DNA of 64,000 bases. Origin: Burkholderia ubonensis (GTDB lineage: Bacteria; Pseudomonadota; Gammaproteobacteria; Burkholderiales; Burkholderiaceae). Below the pieces are notes generated by a model. It searched no databases. It saw only the letters and a program-made list of their open reading frames with translations, and was not told the origin of the DNA. The translations under genes were made by a program, and so were the position numbers. Each line of letters begins with the position of its first letter. Positions within the stretch are counted from its first letter, which is position 1. Positions 28,318-36,061 of the stretch are shown here, one piece after another. Location of the stretch: contig NZ_CP013420.1 of NCBI RefSeq assembly GCF_001718695.1, positions 868,001 to 932,000 of the forward strand. The letters are read 5' to 3'.

Positions 28318-29811
28318 TCAGTCGGTCGTGACCGATCTGCGCGGGACCGACAGACTGATGCCGAAGCCCCGCGACGGTAAAGGCTCCGCGACGCTCGTGC
28401 CGCCAAGCCGTCGCACGCGATCGCGAATGCCGGCGAGCCCCGACGAGTGAACCGCAGCCGGCGGGCGCTCGGTTGACGGGGCCGGCTCGCCGTCGTCCTC
28501 GATCGACAGGTCGCATTGCGATTCCGTGCAACGGAATGCGATCCGGACTTCGGTCGGATTCCATGCGTGCCGCGCAATGTTCGTGAGCGCCTCCTGGACG
28601 ATGCGGAACAACGCCGTCGACGCGGCGTCCGTGAATCTCACATCGCAACGCTCTGTGTGGAACAGCACCCGCAAGCCGGAGCGTTGCCGAAAGTCGTCCA
28701 CCAGCCACTCGAGCGCGGGAAGCAGGCCGAGATCGTCCAGGATCGCCGGCCGCAAGCCGGCCGACAAGCGCCGCACCGACAGGATCGCGCGGTCGAGCGC
28801 GGCGCGCATGCTGTCGGCGAGCTGGGCCGCTTGGGCACTCGGCGTCGCGTCATCCTGCGTCACGAGCCTGTTCAGGCCCATCTTCAGCGCCGTCAGTTGT
28901 TGGCCGAGGTCGTCGTGCAGTTCTCGCGAGATCCGCTTCTTTTCTTCCTCGCGGGCCGTCTCGATACGCGACGCGAGTTCGCTTGCGTACTCCAGTTGCT
29001 TCAGGCGATTACGCTCGGTCATGTCGCGCGTGACTTTCGCGAAGCCCAGCAATTTGCCGGCCGGACCGTAGACCGCCGTAATCACGACGTTGGCCCAGAA
29101 ACGCGATCCGTCTTTGCGCAGCCGCCAGCCCTCGTCCTCCACCCGGCCCTGTGCGGCCGCGGTCGCCAGTTCCCTCTCCGGCTTGCGCGCCGCGATGTCT
29201 TCCGCCGGATAGAAACGCGACACGTGGTGGCCGATGATCTCCGCCGGTTCGAAACCTTTGAGCCGCTTCGCACCGGCGTTCCAGCTGGTGATGTGACCGT
29301 CCGGGTCGAGCATGAAAACGGCATCCTCGACCGCGTCCATCAGCAAACGCAAGCGCTCTTCGCTCTGACGCAGTCTCTCTTCATTGCTGCGGCGCTCGGT
29401 CAGGTCGCGCGTGACTTTCGCGAAGCCGACCAGCATGCCGTCGCGGTCTCGCAGCGGCGTAATGACGACGTTGGCCCAGAACCTCGAACCATCGCGGCGT
29501 ATGCGCCACCCTTCGTCCTCCCAGCGTCCGAGCGTGACGGCGCGAGCGAGTTCTTCCGCCGGATAGCCGCGCTGTTGCGCGTCGGATGGGTAAAAGACCG
29601 AGAAGTGCTGGCCGATGATTTCGTCGGCGCGATAGCCTTTGATACGCTCCGCGCCGGCGTTCCAGCTGGCGACATGGCCAGTCGGGTCCAGCAGAAAAAT
29701 CGCATAGTCGCGGATTGCGTCGACCAGCGAGCGGTAGCGCTCCTCCGCTGAAACCATGGCGATCGCCTCGCTCGGCTGCCCGCCGTTCGGTCCGTTTTCG
29801 GCATATTCCAA
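28318..29811 (-). CDS. Double-PAS sensor histidine kinase
   Basis: A 497-residue soluble kinase. Two tandem PAS-PAC units (about 25-140 and 152-268) are close copies of one another (FWANVVIT occurs in both). A HisKA_3 dimer domain follows with the phospho-acceptor His-299 in SRELHDDLGQQLTAL, then an HATPase domain (EALTNIARHAW; SGLAGIRDRVRRLGG). This is the NarX/DegS class, which partners NarL-type regulators; none is adjacent. TTG at 29811 with GGAGG upstream is the likeliest start; ATG at 29757 is the alternative. Confidence 0.88.
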   Translation of the reverse strand: MEYAENGPNGGQPSEAIAMVSAEERYRSLVDAIRDYAIFLLDPTGHVASWNAGAERIKGYRADEIIGQHFSVFYPSDAQQRGYPAEELARAVTLGRWEDEGWRIRRDGSRFWANVVITPLRDRDGMLVGFAKVTRDLTERRSNEERLRQSEERLRLLMDAVEDAVFMLDPDGHITSWNAGAKRLKGFEPAEIIGHHVSRFYPAEDIAARKPERELATAAAQGRVEDEGWRLRKDGSRFWANVVITAVYGPAGKLLGFAKVTRDMTERNRLKQLEYASELASRIETAREEEKKRISRELHDDLGQQLTALKMGLNRLVTQDDATPSAQAAQLADSMRAALDRAILSVRRLSAGLRPAILDDLGLLPALEWLVDDFRQRSGLRVLFHTERCDVRFTDAASTALFRIVQEALTNIARHAWNPTEVRIAFRCTESQCDLSIEDDGEPAPSTERPPAAVHSSGLAGIRDRVRRLGGTSVAEPLPSRGFGISLSVPRRSVTTD

Positions 29812-30215
29812 GGCGCTCGTTCCTCCATAAACCTTGTGTCGGATATCGACAGAATAAACCGCGGTCGAATTGGCGGTGATATTGCGGCGGTAATCATGCT
29901 GAAAATAGGGGCGCCAAAAGCGATCGTGCTGCTTCCCCGTTTGTGTCCATCAGAAAAAAATGCTGATTTGACACCTTCAGCCACCGACTGATCCAAGTCA
30001 ACACCGGCATACTGATTTAGCATCAAATTAGTTAACAAAACAAATAACCTTGAACCAGACCGTAGGTAGCGGGCTCGGCTATGCGATGGGCCGCTTGCGA
30101 TGCCCGCGGCCGACTGACATGATCGACTCGCAAGCGCACCTTAGGCGCATGTGCGTGCAGCGAAATCTGCTAGTCGCAATGGAAATACTAAATCAAACAA
30201 GAAACGAGGAAGACC
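29812..30215. promoter_or_regulatory. Divergent AT-rich control region
   Basis: A 400-base stretch between the kinase and the lipoprotein gene. It is clearly AT-richer than the backbone, particularly 29940-30050, and probably holds both promoters. No motif is certain. Confidence 0.45.
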
Positions 30216-31133
30216 ATGAAACATATTGGCCCTGTGCTGCTTGTCGTTGCAGCTCTCGCGGGATGTAATTCGAAGCAGGACAACACTCATTCGGCAACCA
30301 CAACGGCGGCACCTGCCGCGGCCAGTGACACTGCCCCGGCCTCTCAGGTTTCTCCGACGCAAACGACCACCACTGCCCCGCCCGCGCCTCGGCATAATTA
30401 CGCCATCAATCAGGACGGGACTTATGGTTACGAGCCGGGCCTAAGCGAAGATGATATTCGTGCCGGAAAGACGGCCAAGCCTTTGGTCATGATGCGATAC
30501 GTCGGCCTTCGCGACGGCACGTACATCCTGCTGTTGATCGACGAAGATAATCCGAATTTTTCGACGCGCGTCGCGTGTCAAGCGCCCTGTGAATTCGCAA
30601 AATCGCAGACTATGGCCGGAGATATGGTGGTAAAGACGGAAACCATACGTGTTGCGCCGGGATCCCTGTTGAATGGAATGGTGGAAGATGCCGTAGCCGG
30701 GCAACTGATTCCGTTCGGCCAGAGAGCGCCAAGTCAGACCGTGAGCCAAGCTCCGGTCGGTGCAACATCGTCATCGCAAGTGCTGCAACCACCGACCACG
30801 ACCACACCCGCCACCGACGCTCAGCATGACTCTGCCAACGGCCCCGTCCAGCAAACGAGCTTCGACTGCAGCAAGGCGAAGTCGATTCCAGAGTTTCTGA
30901 TCTGTCACGATCCGGATTTGGCGGCAGCTGACCGCGACCTCGCCGACACGTACCGTCAGGCCAAGGAGGCCGCGGTAGACAAAACGGCGTTCAATAATAG
31001 AACGAGGCGGCAATGGAACTTTCGAGAAAAAAATTGCCGCGATAAAGACTGCCTGATGTCCTGGTATGCATATCAGAAGCGCGTGCTATCCAAGATTGCC
31101 CAGACCGGTGACGCGGCCGTTCAAGACAACTAG
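30216..31133 (+). CDS. Lipoprotein with LprI-type domain
   Basis: A 305-residue lipoprotein. The lipobox is LAGC with Cys-17 (MKHIGPVLLVVAALAGC). A Thr/Ala/Pro-rich linker follows. The C-terminal ~85 residues match the LprI/DUF1311 fold (FDCSKAKSIPEFLICHDPDL, LADTYRQAK, NCRDKDCLMSWY) with four cysteines. LprI of Mycobacterium inhibits lysozyme, so protection from host lysozyme is possible. GAGGAAG precedes the start. Confidence 0.85.
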   Translation: MKHIGPVLLVVAALAGCNSKQDNTHSATTTAAPAAASDTAPASQVSPTQTTTTAPPAPRHNYAINQDGTYGYEPGLSEDDIRAGKTAKPLVMMRYVGLRDGTYILLLIDEDNPNFSTRVACQAPCEFAKSQTMAGDMVVKTETIRVAPGSLLNGMVEDAVAGQLIPFGQRAPSQTVSQAPVGATSSSQVLQPPTTTTPATDAQHDSANGPVQQTSFDCSKAKSIPEFLICHDPDLAAADRDLADTYRQAKEAAVDKTAFNNRTRRQWNFREKNCRDKDCLMSWYAYQKRVLSKIAQTGDAAVQDN

Positions 31134-31474
31134 GACGGCGACCGCCGCGGGTCAAACTCCGCTCGATGAGGGACGCTGTCTGGGTTCGCCGCGGGTCCCG
31201 GGCCGGGTTCGGGTGGCTTGCGTCGGCTGACGCGCGCGGCTTCAACGGCGCGACGAGAAGCGACTGCTCGGCCGCGAGCCGTTTCCGGCAGCGCACCGCT
31301 GCCGCGCGACGGACTCGGCACTGGGAGCCGGCGCACGTATTCGTGACCCGGCAAAGGCGGACCCAGTGCGTTGCGGGATCGGCATGCGTCCGGCGACGGC
31401 TGCCCGCCCCTGCGACTTCACATAGCTCGTAAAGCGTTACCGCGCGCAATTCCCAATTCGGGAATGCCAAAACA
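31134..31474. other. Host gap before tRNA-His end
   Basis: About 340 bases. Open frames here have no ribosome site and read as arginine/alanine-rich shadows. No gene or RNA is supported. Confidence 0.5.
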
Positions 31475-31508
31475 AAAACGGCACTGTCCTGAAGGACAGT
31501 GCCGTTTT
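31471..31508 (-). terminator. tRNA-His terminator
   Basis: A 15-bp perfect stem (AAAACGGCACTGTCC / GGACAGTGCCGTTTT) with a 4-base loop and T-rich tail on the minus strand. It lies 29 bases past the 3' end of the tRNA fragment, so it is the native terminator left behind. Confidence 0.9.
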
Positions 31509-31536
31509 CAACAACTTGATACCGCTAGGAATTCTT

Positions 31537-31585
31537 TGGGGTGGCTGATGGGACTCGAACCCACGACAACAGGAATCACAATCCT
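31537..31585 (-). other. Attachment site: 3' half of tRNA-His
   Basis: On the minus strand this reads from the anticodon stem to the encoded CCA: an anticodon loop TTGTGAT (GTG, histidine), T-arm GTGGGTTCGAGTCCCAT and acceptor CAGCCACC-CCA. The 5' half is absent and sequence to the right is unrelated. A prophage recombining within the tRNA leaves such a fragment at one end and rebuilds the tRNA at the other, which must lie past the right edge. Confidence 0.85.
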
Positions 31586-31906
31586 TATACATAATTCATA
31601 CAAATCAAAAGGTTAGGGAGGAACATTGGAATCTATAGTAGTGTCCGAACTAGACTCGGCAATGCCCCTTTAGCCCATCTTCCAAGAAATTTGCCCTAGT
31701 CTGGCGTCAGCGTACCGAAATCGTCGCCCCTTAGACTGTCACGAAACAGGCCTTCCACCAGATGTCCGCGCCAGGGTCTGCGCGTGGCGCCGTACGCGCG
31801 TCCGCGCTATGATCCTAACCTGATGCCGCTCAAACAAGCGTACAAGGTCGAGCGTCGTCAAATTTTCAGAAAACTTACATAATCGACCATTCGGGGCATC
31901 GAAGTC
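31586..31906. other. Prophage edge, no gene
   Basis: A 320-base region between the attachment site and the TIR gene, partly AT-rich. It presumably includes the TIR promoter and phage attachment-arm DNA. No motif can be assigned. Confidence 0.45.
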
Positions 31907-32731
31907 ATGAAAATATTTATCAGTTGGTCTGGTGCGCGCAGCAGGGCAGTTGCAGAGGTCTTGGACGAATGGATTAGATGCGTCATCCAAGCTGCTCGCC
32001 CTTGGGTATCCACCCAAAATATCGATCGCGGCGCGATTTGGTTTAACGAGATTCAAACGCAGCTCCAAGACACATCAATCGGTATTGTTTGTCTCACGCA
32101 AGAAAATAAAAACAAGCCGTGGATACTTTTCGAGTCCGGCGCCCTAGCAAAAGGGCTATCCGCAAGCCGGGTTTGCACTTTTTTAATAGACCTTACACCG
32201 GCAGACGTCGAAAATCCACTCGCACAATTCAATCACACGATCCCGGAAAAAGAAAGCATGTGGCAGCTGGTTCGCACCCTCAATGGTTGCCTTCCAGTTG
32301 ACCAAATGCTATCTCATCAGGTACTCGAACGATCTTTTGAGACCTACTGGCCACAATTCACCCAAGAATTCAAAAAATCATTAGACGAAAACGAGCCTGC
32401 TTTTGACGTTCCCGAGCGAGACGAAAAGGATATCCTTTCTGAAATACTAGAAAATACCCGCTCACTCACCGGTCGAGTAAATGCAATCGAAGAATCCGTA
32501 AAAATAAGACCATCGATTTCTGCACTCAATAAGGCAATCCAAGCAGATATCAAACATTTATATGTTAATTCAAAAGGCGATATCGTGGCGCCCGACGGGA
32601 AAAAATACAAGTGGACCGACCATGAAATGGAAGCATTTCGCGCAAAAACCCGTCAAAATGCTGTAGACGAAATCAATAGACAGATTTTTAATAAAGGAAA
32701 AGATAACGGCCAAGATGATACCGACGCTTAG
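31907..32731 (+). CDS. TIR-domain protein (prophage cargo)
   Basis: A 274-residue protein. Residues 1-~140 form a TIR_2-type domain: MKIFISWSGARSRAVAEVL at the first strand, WVSTQNIDRG, and PWILFESGALAKG, where Glu-76 sits at the position of the catalytic glutamate of NAD-cleaving TIRs. The C-terminal part (about 195-274) is charged, with GDIVAPDGKKYKWTD, and is not recognised. Base composition is far more AT-rich than the late phage genes, which points to separate acquisition. It is opposite in strand to the phage operons and next to the attachment site. A role in anti-phage defence is likely from family knowledge, not shown. Confidence 0.85.
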   Translation: MKIFISWSGARSRAVAEVLDEWIRCVIQAARPWVSTQNIDRGAIWFNEIQTQLQDTSIGIVCLTQENKNKPWILFESGALAKGLSASRVCTFLIDLTPADVENPLAQFNHTIPEKESMWQLVRTLNGCLPVDQMLSHQVLERSFETYWPQFTQEFKKSLDENEPAFDVPERDEKDILSEILENTRSLTGRVNAIEESVKIRPSISALNKAIQADIKHLYVNSKGDIVAPDGKKYKWTDHEMEAFRAKTRQNAVDEINRQIFNKGKDNGQDDTDA

Positions 32732-32762
32732 GGAAAGTACAGCGTCTAAAATCGATCAGATT

Positions 32763-33449
32763 TCAAGAAACGGCGTCCGAAACCGGCTCAACATTCATAT
32801 CGTCGGCTGGATAAAGCTGCAACATCGCGCGCGCGGCTTCGACGTTCGACGTGGTCAGCCACTCCTCCCAGTCGTCGGGGCGCAGGATCACGACCGACCG
32901 CTTCTCGTCGCCTGGCTTGTGCATGTGCTTCATGACCGGATGCTCGTCGCCGTTGACCGTGATCATCGCCATGGTGTGGTGCTCGGTACCATCTGGGCGC
33001 TGCAGCGTGCGCCAGATACCAGCAACGCACAGCGGCCGCCAGTCGGCTAGGCCAATCCGATACCGGACGTGCTTGCCCGTCTCCCAGTTCGGCTCGTAGA
33101 TCCACTTCGCCGGAATCAGGCAGCGCCGGCCGGCGCGCCACGCCGGCCCGTACAGCGGCGACTTCCCGAGGTTGTCGTCGCGCACGTTCATCGTGCTGCG
33201 CATGATCGGCGGCTTCCGGCCCTCTTCCTTCGCTTTCTCGATGTTGGCCTGCTGCAGAGTGCGCGGCCAGAAGCCAAAACCGGCGATCAGCGGCTTGAAC
33301 TGCCCGTCGACATAGCCGACGATCGGGGCGTCGTAGTCCTGGTAGATCTCTGGCTTCCATGGGTGCCGCCGATAGAGGTCGACGAAGCTGTCGATCCGCA
33401 GCTCGCTCAAGCCGGGGTCTTCGCCTGGTGCCACGTAGTTGGTGCACAT
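32763..33449 (-). CDS. SRAP/YedK-like abasic-site protein
   Basis: A 228-residue SOS-response-associated peptidase (HMCES/YedK) family member. The start codon places the catalytic Cys at position 2 (MCTNYVAPGEDP), which is exposed after Met removal and forms the thiazolidine crosslink with abasic DNA. Other family parts are GRRCLIPAKWIYEPN (with the Glu), and TVNGDEHPVMKHMHKPGDEK (with the His). It protects abasic sites in single-stranded DNA. A perfect LexA box lies 50 bases upstream. Confidence 0.92.
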   Translation of the reverse strand: MCTNYVAPGEDPGLSELRIDSFVDLYRRHPWKPEIYQDYDAPIVGYVDGQFKPLIAGFGFWPRTLQQANIEKAKEEGRKPPIMRSTMNVRDDNLGKSPLYGPAWRAGRRCLIPAKWIYEPNWETGKHVRYRIGLADWRPLCVAGIWRTLQRPDGTEHHTMAMITVNGDEHPVMKHMHKPGDEKRSVVILRPDDWEEWLTTSNVEAARAMLQLYPADDMNVEPVSDAVS

Positions 33450-33498
33450 GCTGTCCCCACTTTTTCGAGTTGACGGCCCCATCTTACTCCGCGATAAA

Positions 33499-33514
33499 CT
33501 GTATATCCATACAG
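33499..33514. promoter_or_regulatory. LexA box between SRAP and small gene
   Basis: CTGTATATCCATACAG fits the SOS consensus exactly and differs by a single base from box 2 of the host lexA promoter. It sits between two diverging genes, 13 bases before one start codon and 49 before the other, so host LexA probably represses both. Confidence 0.93.
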
Positions 33515-33527
33515 TATTTACGCCGTC

Positions 33528-33782
33528 ATGCCGAAGCCGCCGCTGCCCTCGATCCAGTCGCCAACCGCGCGCCAGCTCCGGGAAATATGGCGCCGGTATC
33601 CCGACGGGCACGAGGTGCGCACGCTCATCATCGAGATCGTGCGCATGCGGAAGGTGATCGCAGAAGCGGAAGAATACCGCCAGATCGTACAGACGGTCTG
33701 GAACGAGGATACGGGAGGGGCACACCTCGTCGCGCTGTACAAGCTGCGTCGGCTGTTGCAGGACGAGGAGCGAAGGACGTAG
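33528..33782 (+). CDS. Small SOS-controlled phage protein
   Basis: An 84-residue basic, mostly helical protein (MPKPPLPSIQSPTARQLREI, LIIEIVRMRKVIAEAEEY). I do not recognise it. It starts 13 bases after the LexA box with no strong ribosome site, so it may be translated from a nearly leaderless mRNA. It is one of only two plus-strand genes in the prophage. Confidence 0.7.
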   Translation: MPKPPLPSIQSPTARQLREIWRRYPDGHEVRTLIIEIVRMRKVIAEAEEYRQIVQTVWNEDTGGAHLVALYKLRRLLQDEERRT

Positions 33783-33836
33783 GACCGATGACCCGCTTGA
33801 TAGATCCGGTGCGTCACGAGAGCCTACAAGGAGGCA

Positions 33837-33871
33837 CCCCTGATCTCACAACCATCAGGGGCAAACGCCCC
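33837..33871. terminator. Paired hairpins at 3' ends
   Basis: Stem CCCCTGAT / ATCAGGGG and an overlapping small GGGG / CCCC stem lie between the convergent small gene and lipoprotein gene. No T-run is present, so activity is uncertain. Confidence 0.35.
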
Positions 33872-33878
33872 CGATGTG

Positions 33879-34697
33879 TTACAGCCCTTTGCAACCCTCG
33901 GGATGGTTTTCCGGATGGGCGCGGCAGTCGTTCACGTACGCATTGACCGCGTTGTAGCTGGCGACGATCGGCGTCACGATCGCGCTGACGTGTGCGTCCA
34001 GCGTTGCCTGATCCGGCGTCCGGCAGTCCGCACCCATATGCGATGCATCCGGAGCGCTGTCGACACCCATGACATACCCGCTCCCAGGAACATCGAGAAG
34101 GACGTCAATCAGGCCATCGGCAGCGGTTTGCCCGGCCGGGAGGTCGCAGGTGCGGATCGGCGCAACCTTGTAGATGTTTTTCCCTTCGATATATGCGCGA
34201 TTCTGAAAGACGATGAGGTCTTTCTTGAACTGATCCAGCGCAGCGATTTGAGCCGGGTCATTGCGGCCCGTTTGCATATCATCCAGCTGGAAATTTACGA
34301 CCATCCATTCCGAGCTCACGACCGGAATCTTCGCATTTTTGATCTCGTCATCGGTCGGGCCGACGCCGTTATTCACTGACATCACGATCTGATGCAGCGT
34401 CGTTCCATCGATCACGCCGGGGTAGACAGTGATGCCGGTACCGGCGTCGCTGAACTTCTGCTGCAGGGCGTTCACCGTCGCCTGGCCGGCGGACGACGAG
34501 TCAGTCGCACTTGCGCCAGATGCCACGTCAGTCGCCGCCATGCGCGCCGTCTTCGGCGCCGAGACGAGCGGAACACCAGAGAACGTCAGCCTCACCGCAA
34601 ACTTGCTGGGTGCCGCGGGCGAATCACCGTCTCCGCCACCGCATGCGGCCATGGAAATGCAAAGTGGGAATGCCAGTGCTGCGAGGATTTTTTTCAT
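33879..34697 (-). CDS. Prophage lipoprotein, possible moron
   Basis: A 272-residue lipoprotein with lipobox SMAAC (Cys-19 of MKKILAALAFPLCISMAAC) followed by GGGDGD, an outer-membrane-type sorting sequence. The mature part is soluble, with two C-terminal cysteines (NDCRAHPENHPEGCKGL). No family recognised. It lies beyond the lysis genes, separated by a hairpin, with its own AT-rich promoter region. This is a typical place for lysogenic conversion genes. Confidence 0.8.
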   Translation of the reverse strand: MKKILAALAFPLCISMAACGGGDGDSPAAPSKFAVRLTFSGVPLVSAPKTARMAATDVASGASATDSSSAGQATVNALQQKFSDAGTGITVYPGVIDGTTLHQIVMSVNNGVGPTDDEIKNAKIPVVSSEWMVVNFQLDDMQTGRNDPAQIAALDQFKKDLIVFQNRAYIEGKNIYKVAPIRTCDLPAGQTAADGLIDVLLDVPGSGYVMGVDSAPDASHMGADCRTPDQATLDAHVSAIVTPIVASYNAVNAYVNDCRAHPENHPEGCKGL

Positions 34698-34722
34698 TTT
34701 CGGTCTCAGGCGCTAGTTGATG

Positions 34723-34747
34723 AACTTCACTTCGTTTATATGAAGTT
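34723..34747. promoter_or_regulatory. Palindromic promoter of lipoprotein gene
   Basis: Inverted repeat AACTTCA / TGAAGTT with an 11-base spacer overlaps TATAAA (minus strand, 34740-34735), a good -10 candidate. It may be an operator for expression from the silent prophage. The -35 is not clear. Confidence 0.45.
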
Positions 34748-34779
34748 TACAGAGCTTTTCATGATCCACACAATCCATT

Positions 34780-34803
34780 TGCGGCCGGACATCGCCGGCC
34801 GCA
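34780..34803 (-). terminator. Hairpin after lysis genes
   Basis: A 9-bp stem TGCGGCCGG / CCGGCCGCA lies 27 bases past the Rz stop codon. It lacks a strong T-run. It may end the late operon. Confidence 0.4.
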
Positions 34804-34829
34804 CTGCGCGCAAGTAATCCTGCGCTACG

Positions 34830-35318
34830 TCAGTTCTTCGATTGGGCGGTCCCCACAGTCAGCGCGTCGTAGTCGCGCTCGCACTGCTGGCCGGCGATGC
34901 GGGCGCGGTCAGCGTACTCTGCCAAGTCGCCCGCGCGCTGGTCAGCGCGGCCGAGCACGTCGGCAAGCAGATCGAGGGCGTCGCCGGCTGGCGCGCCTCC
35001 GGTCGTAGCGGCGGGATGGCGGGCGCCGGCGACGAGCTGATCGACGCGCTGGTGCAGGCTGCCAGCGGCAGCACGAGCAGCAAAAGCATCCGCGAGCGCG
35101 GCCGTACGTTTTTGGTTCGCGTCATTTGCGATCTCCGTTTGCGCCGTGGTGCGGCGTTGTTCCTCTATACGGGCGGCCTCGACCGCCTTCGTTTGTGCGA
35201 TCGCCGCATCGGACTGCATATCGGCGATCCGCCGCGCGCTGATCAGGTGCTCGACCTCGAACCCAGCCGACGCGCCGAGGATCGCAGCAATCAGGTACGG
35301 AATGATGATTCTCAGCAT
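34830..35318 (-). CDS. Rz: i-spanin Rz
   Basis: A 162-residue inner-membrane spanin. The N-terminal anchor (MLRIIIPYLIAAILGASAGF) is followed by a long helical periplasmic part (AAIAQTKAVEAARIEEQRRT). With Rz1 it fuses inner and outer membranes at the last step of lysis. The start codon overlaps the endolysin stop (TGATG). Confidence 0.88.
   Translation of the reverse strand: MLRIIIPYLIAAILGASAGFEVEHLISARRIADMQSDAAIAQTKAVEAARIEEQRRTTAQTEIANDANQKRTAALADAFAARAAAGSLHQRVDQLVAGARHPAATTGGAPAGDALDLLADVLGRADQRAGDLAEYADRARIAGQQCERDYDALTVGTAQSKN
34859..35125 (-). CDS. Rz1: o-spanin Rz1, nested in Rz
   Basis: An 88-residue lipoprotein encoded wholly inside Rz in another frame. The lipobox is LAAC with Cys-24 (MLLLLVLPLAAC), and the mature part is Pro-rich (PAPAIPPLRPEARQP), as in lambda Rz1. 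GGAGA lies just upstream of the ATG. The nested arrangement is a family hallmark, so this is not a chance open frame. Confidence 0.88.
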   Translation of the reverse strand: MTRTKNVRPRSRMLLLLVLPLAACTSASISSSPAPAIPPLRPEARQPATPSICLPTCSAALTSARATWQSTLTAPASPASSASATTTR

Positions 35319-35815
35319 CACAGCCCCCTCTCGCAGAGCGCGCGCTCGTCTGCGCGCCGTTTCACCAATCCGGGCAGCACGCGACCGCCGGCCGTCACCC
35401 ACTGCGGCCTGCCGCTGTCCGATTCGTTCATCGCGCGGCACGCGCCGCGCAAGTCGCCCGCATTGAACCGGCGAGCAGTTGTGCTCGCGCAGTACGCGCG
35501 CGGCCCGACGTTGTAGGCGAAACTCACCGCGGCCGCGAGTTGGTACGGGTGCCCCTTCAGCGCCGGGGTGCACTTCAACACCGGATCGGCATGCTCGATC
35601 AAACGCTGCTCGAGCCGAGCGCGGCACTCTTCCGGCGTGAAGCGCTGCCCGAGCTTCACGTCCTTCGTATCGCCGTTGCACGCAGTCACGATGCCGATCG
35701 GATCCGGCTGCGCGACGAGCACCTGCCCCTCAAATCGCGGCACGATAGAAAGCAAAAGGGCTGCCGCAGCAGCCCCAACAACACCCGCAAGAGTTTTCTT
35801 CGGCGCACTAGCCAT
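35318..35815 (-). CDS. SAR endolysin, GH24 lysozyme
   Basis: A 165-residue muramidase. The catalytic triad E-x8-D-x5-T is intact (Glu-29, Asp-38, Thr-44). The N-terminus is a weak Ala/Gly-rich membrane helix (LAGVVGAAAAALLLSIV) directly next to the catalytic Glu, the layout of signal-anchor-release endolysins like P21 R21. These are exported by Sec and wait tethered to the membrane until it is depolarised. Confidence 0.9.
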   Translation of the reverse strand: MASAPKKTLAGVVGAAAAALLLSIVPRFEGQVLVAQPDPIGIVTACNGDTKDVKLGQRFTPEECRARLEQRLIEHADPVLKCTPALKGHPYQLAAAVSFAYNVGPRAYCASTTARRFNAGDLRGACRAMNESDSGRPQWVTAGGRVLPGLVKRRADERALCERGL

Positions 35816-36020
35816 CGTGTTTCTCCATATCTTCGATCCGCAGATCGGATTCGCGCTGTTTGCGCTGGTCGTCTCGCCACTGGAAATACAAGTTGGACGC
35901 GAACGTCAGGATTGCTGTTGCGATACCCACGATCACACCCACTTGAGTAAGTGTCAGCGACGCTCCAAGAGCCACGCCGCTACCGGCGTAGCTTGCTGCC
36001 TCCGTCGGACTAACTTGCAT
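35808..36020 (-). CDS. S21-like pinholin
   Basis: A 70-residue holin. A weakly hydrophobic Gly/Ser-rich first helix (ASYAGSGVALGASLTLTQVG) is followed by a strong second helix (VIVGIATAILTFASNLYFQW) and a charged tail (RDDQRKQRESD). The end of helix 2 and the tail resemble phage 21 S (TNLYF then a charged R-D stretch). With a SAR endolysin next door this fits a pinholin that depolarises the membrane. It overlaps the endolysin start by 8 bases. Confidence 0.85.
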   Translation of the reverse strand: MQVSPTEAASYAGSGVALGASLTLTQVGVIVGIATAILTFASNLYFQWRDDQRKQRESDLRIEDMEKHDG

Positions 36021-36030
36021 CCATTCCCCC

Positions 36031-36059
36031 AAAAAACAAAGGGCCGCTCGAAAGCGGCC
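36031..36059 (-). terminator. Intrinsic terminator before lysis genes
   Basis: GGCCGCT / AGCGGCC stem with a TTCG tetraloop (minus strand) followed by CTTTGTTTTTT. It lies just after the tail-tip gene and 11 bases before the pinholin start, facing late transcription. Confidence 0.85.
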
Positions 36060-36061
36060 AA

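Noticed and set aside
31166..31432. 88-residue plus-strand open frame between the lipoprotein and tRNA fragment
   Set aside because: No ribosome site, no hydrophobic core and shadow-like composition.
32763..33725. Longer start for the SRAP gene at 33725
   Set aside because: It would bury the catalytic Cys, which must be residue 2, and would read through the LexA box and the opposite gene.
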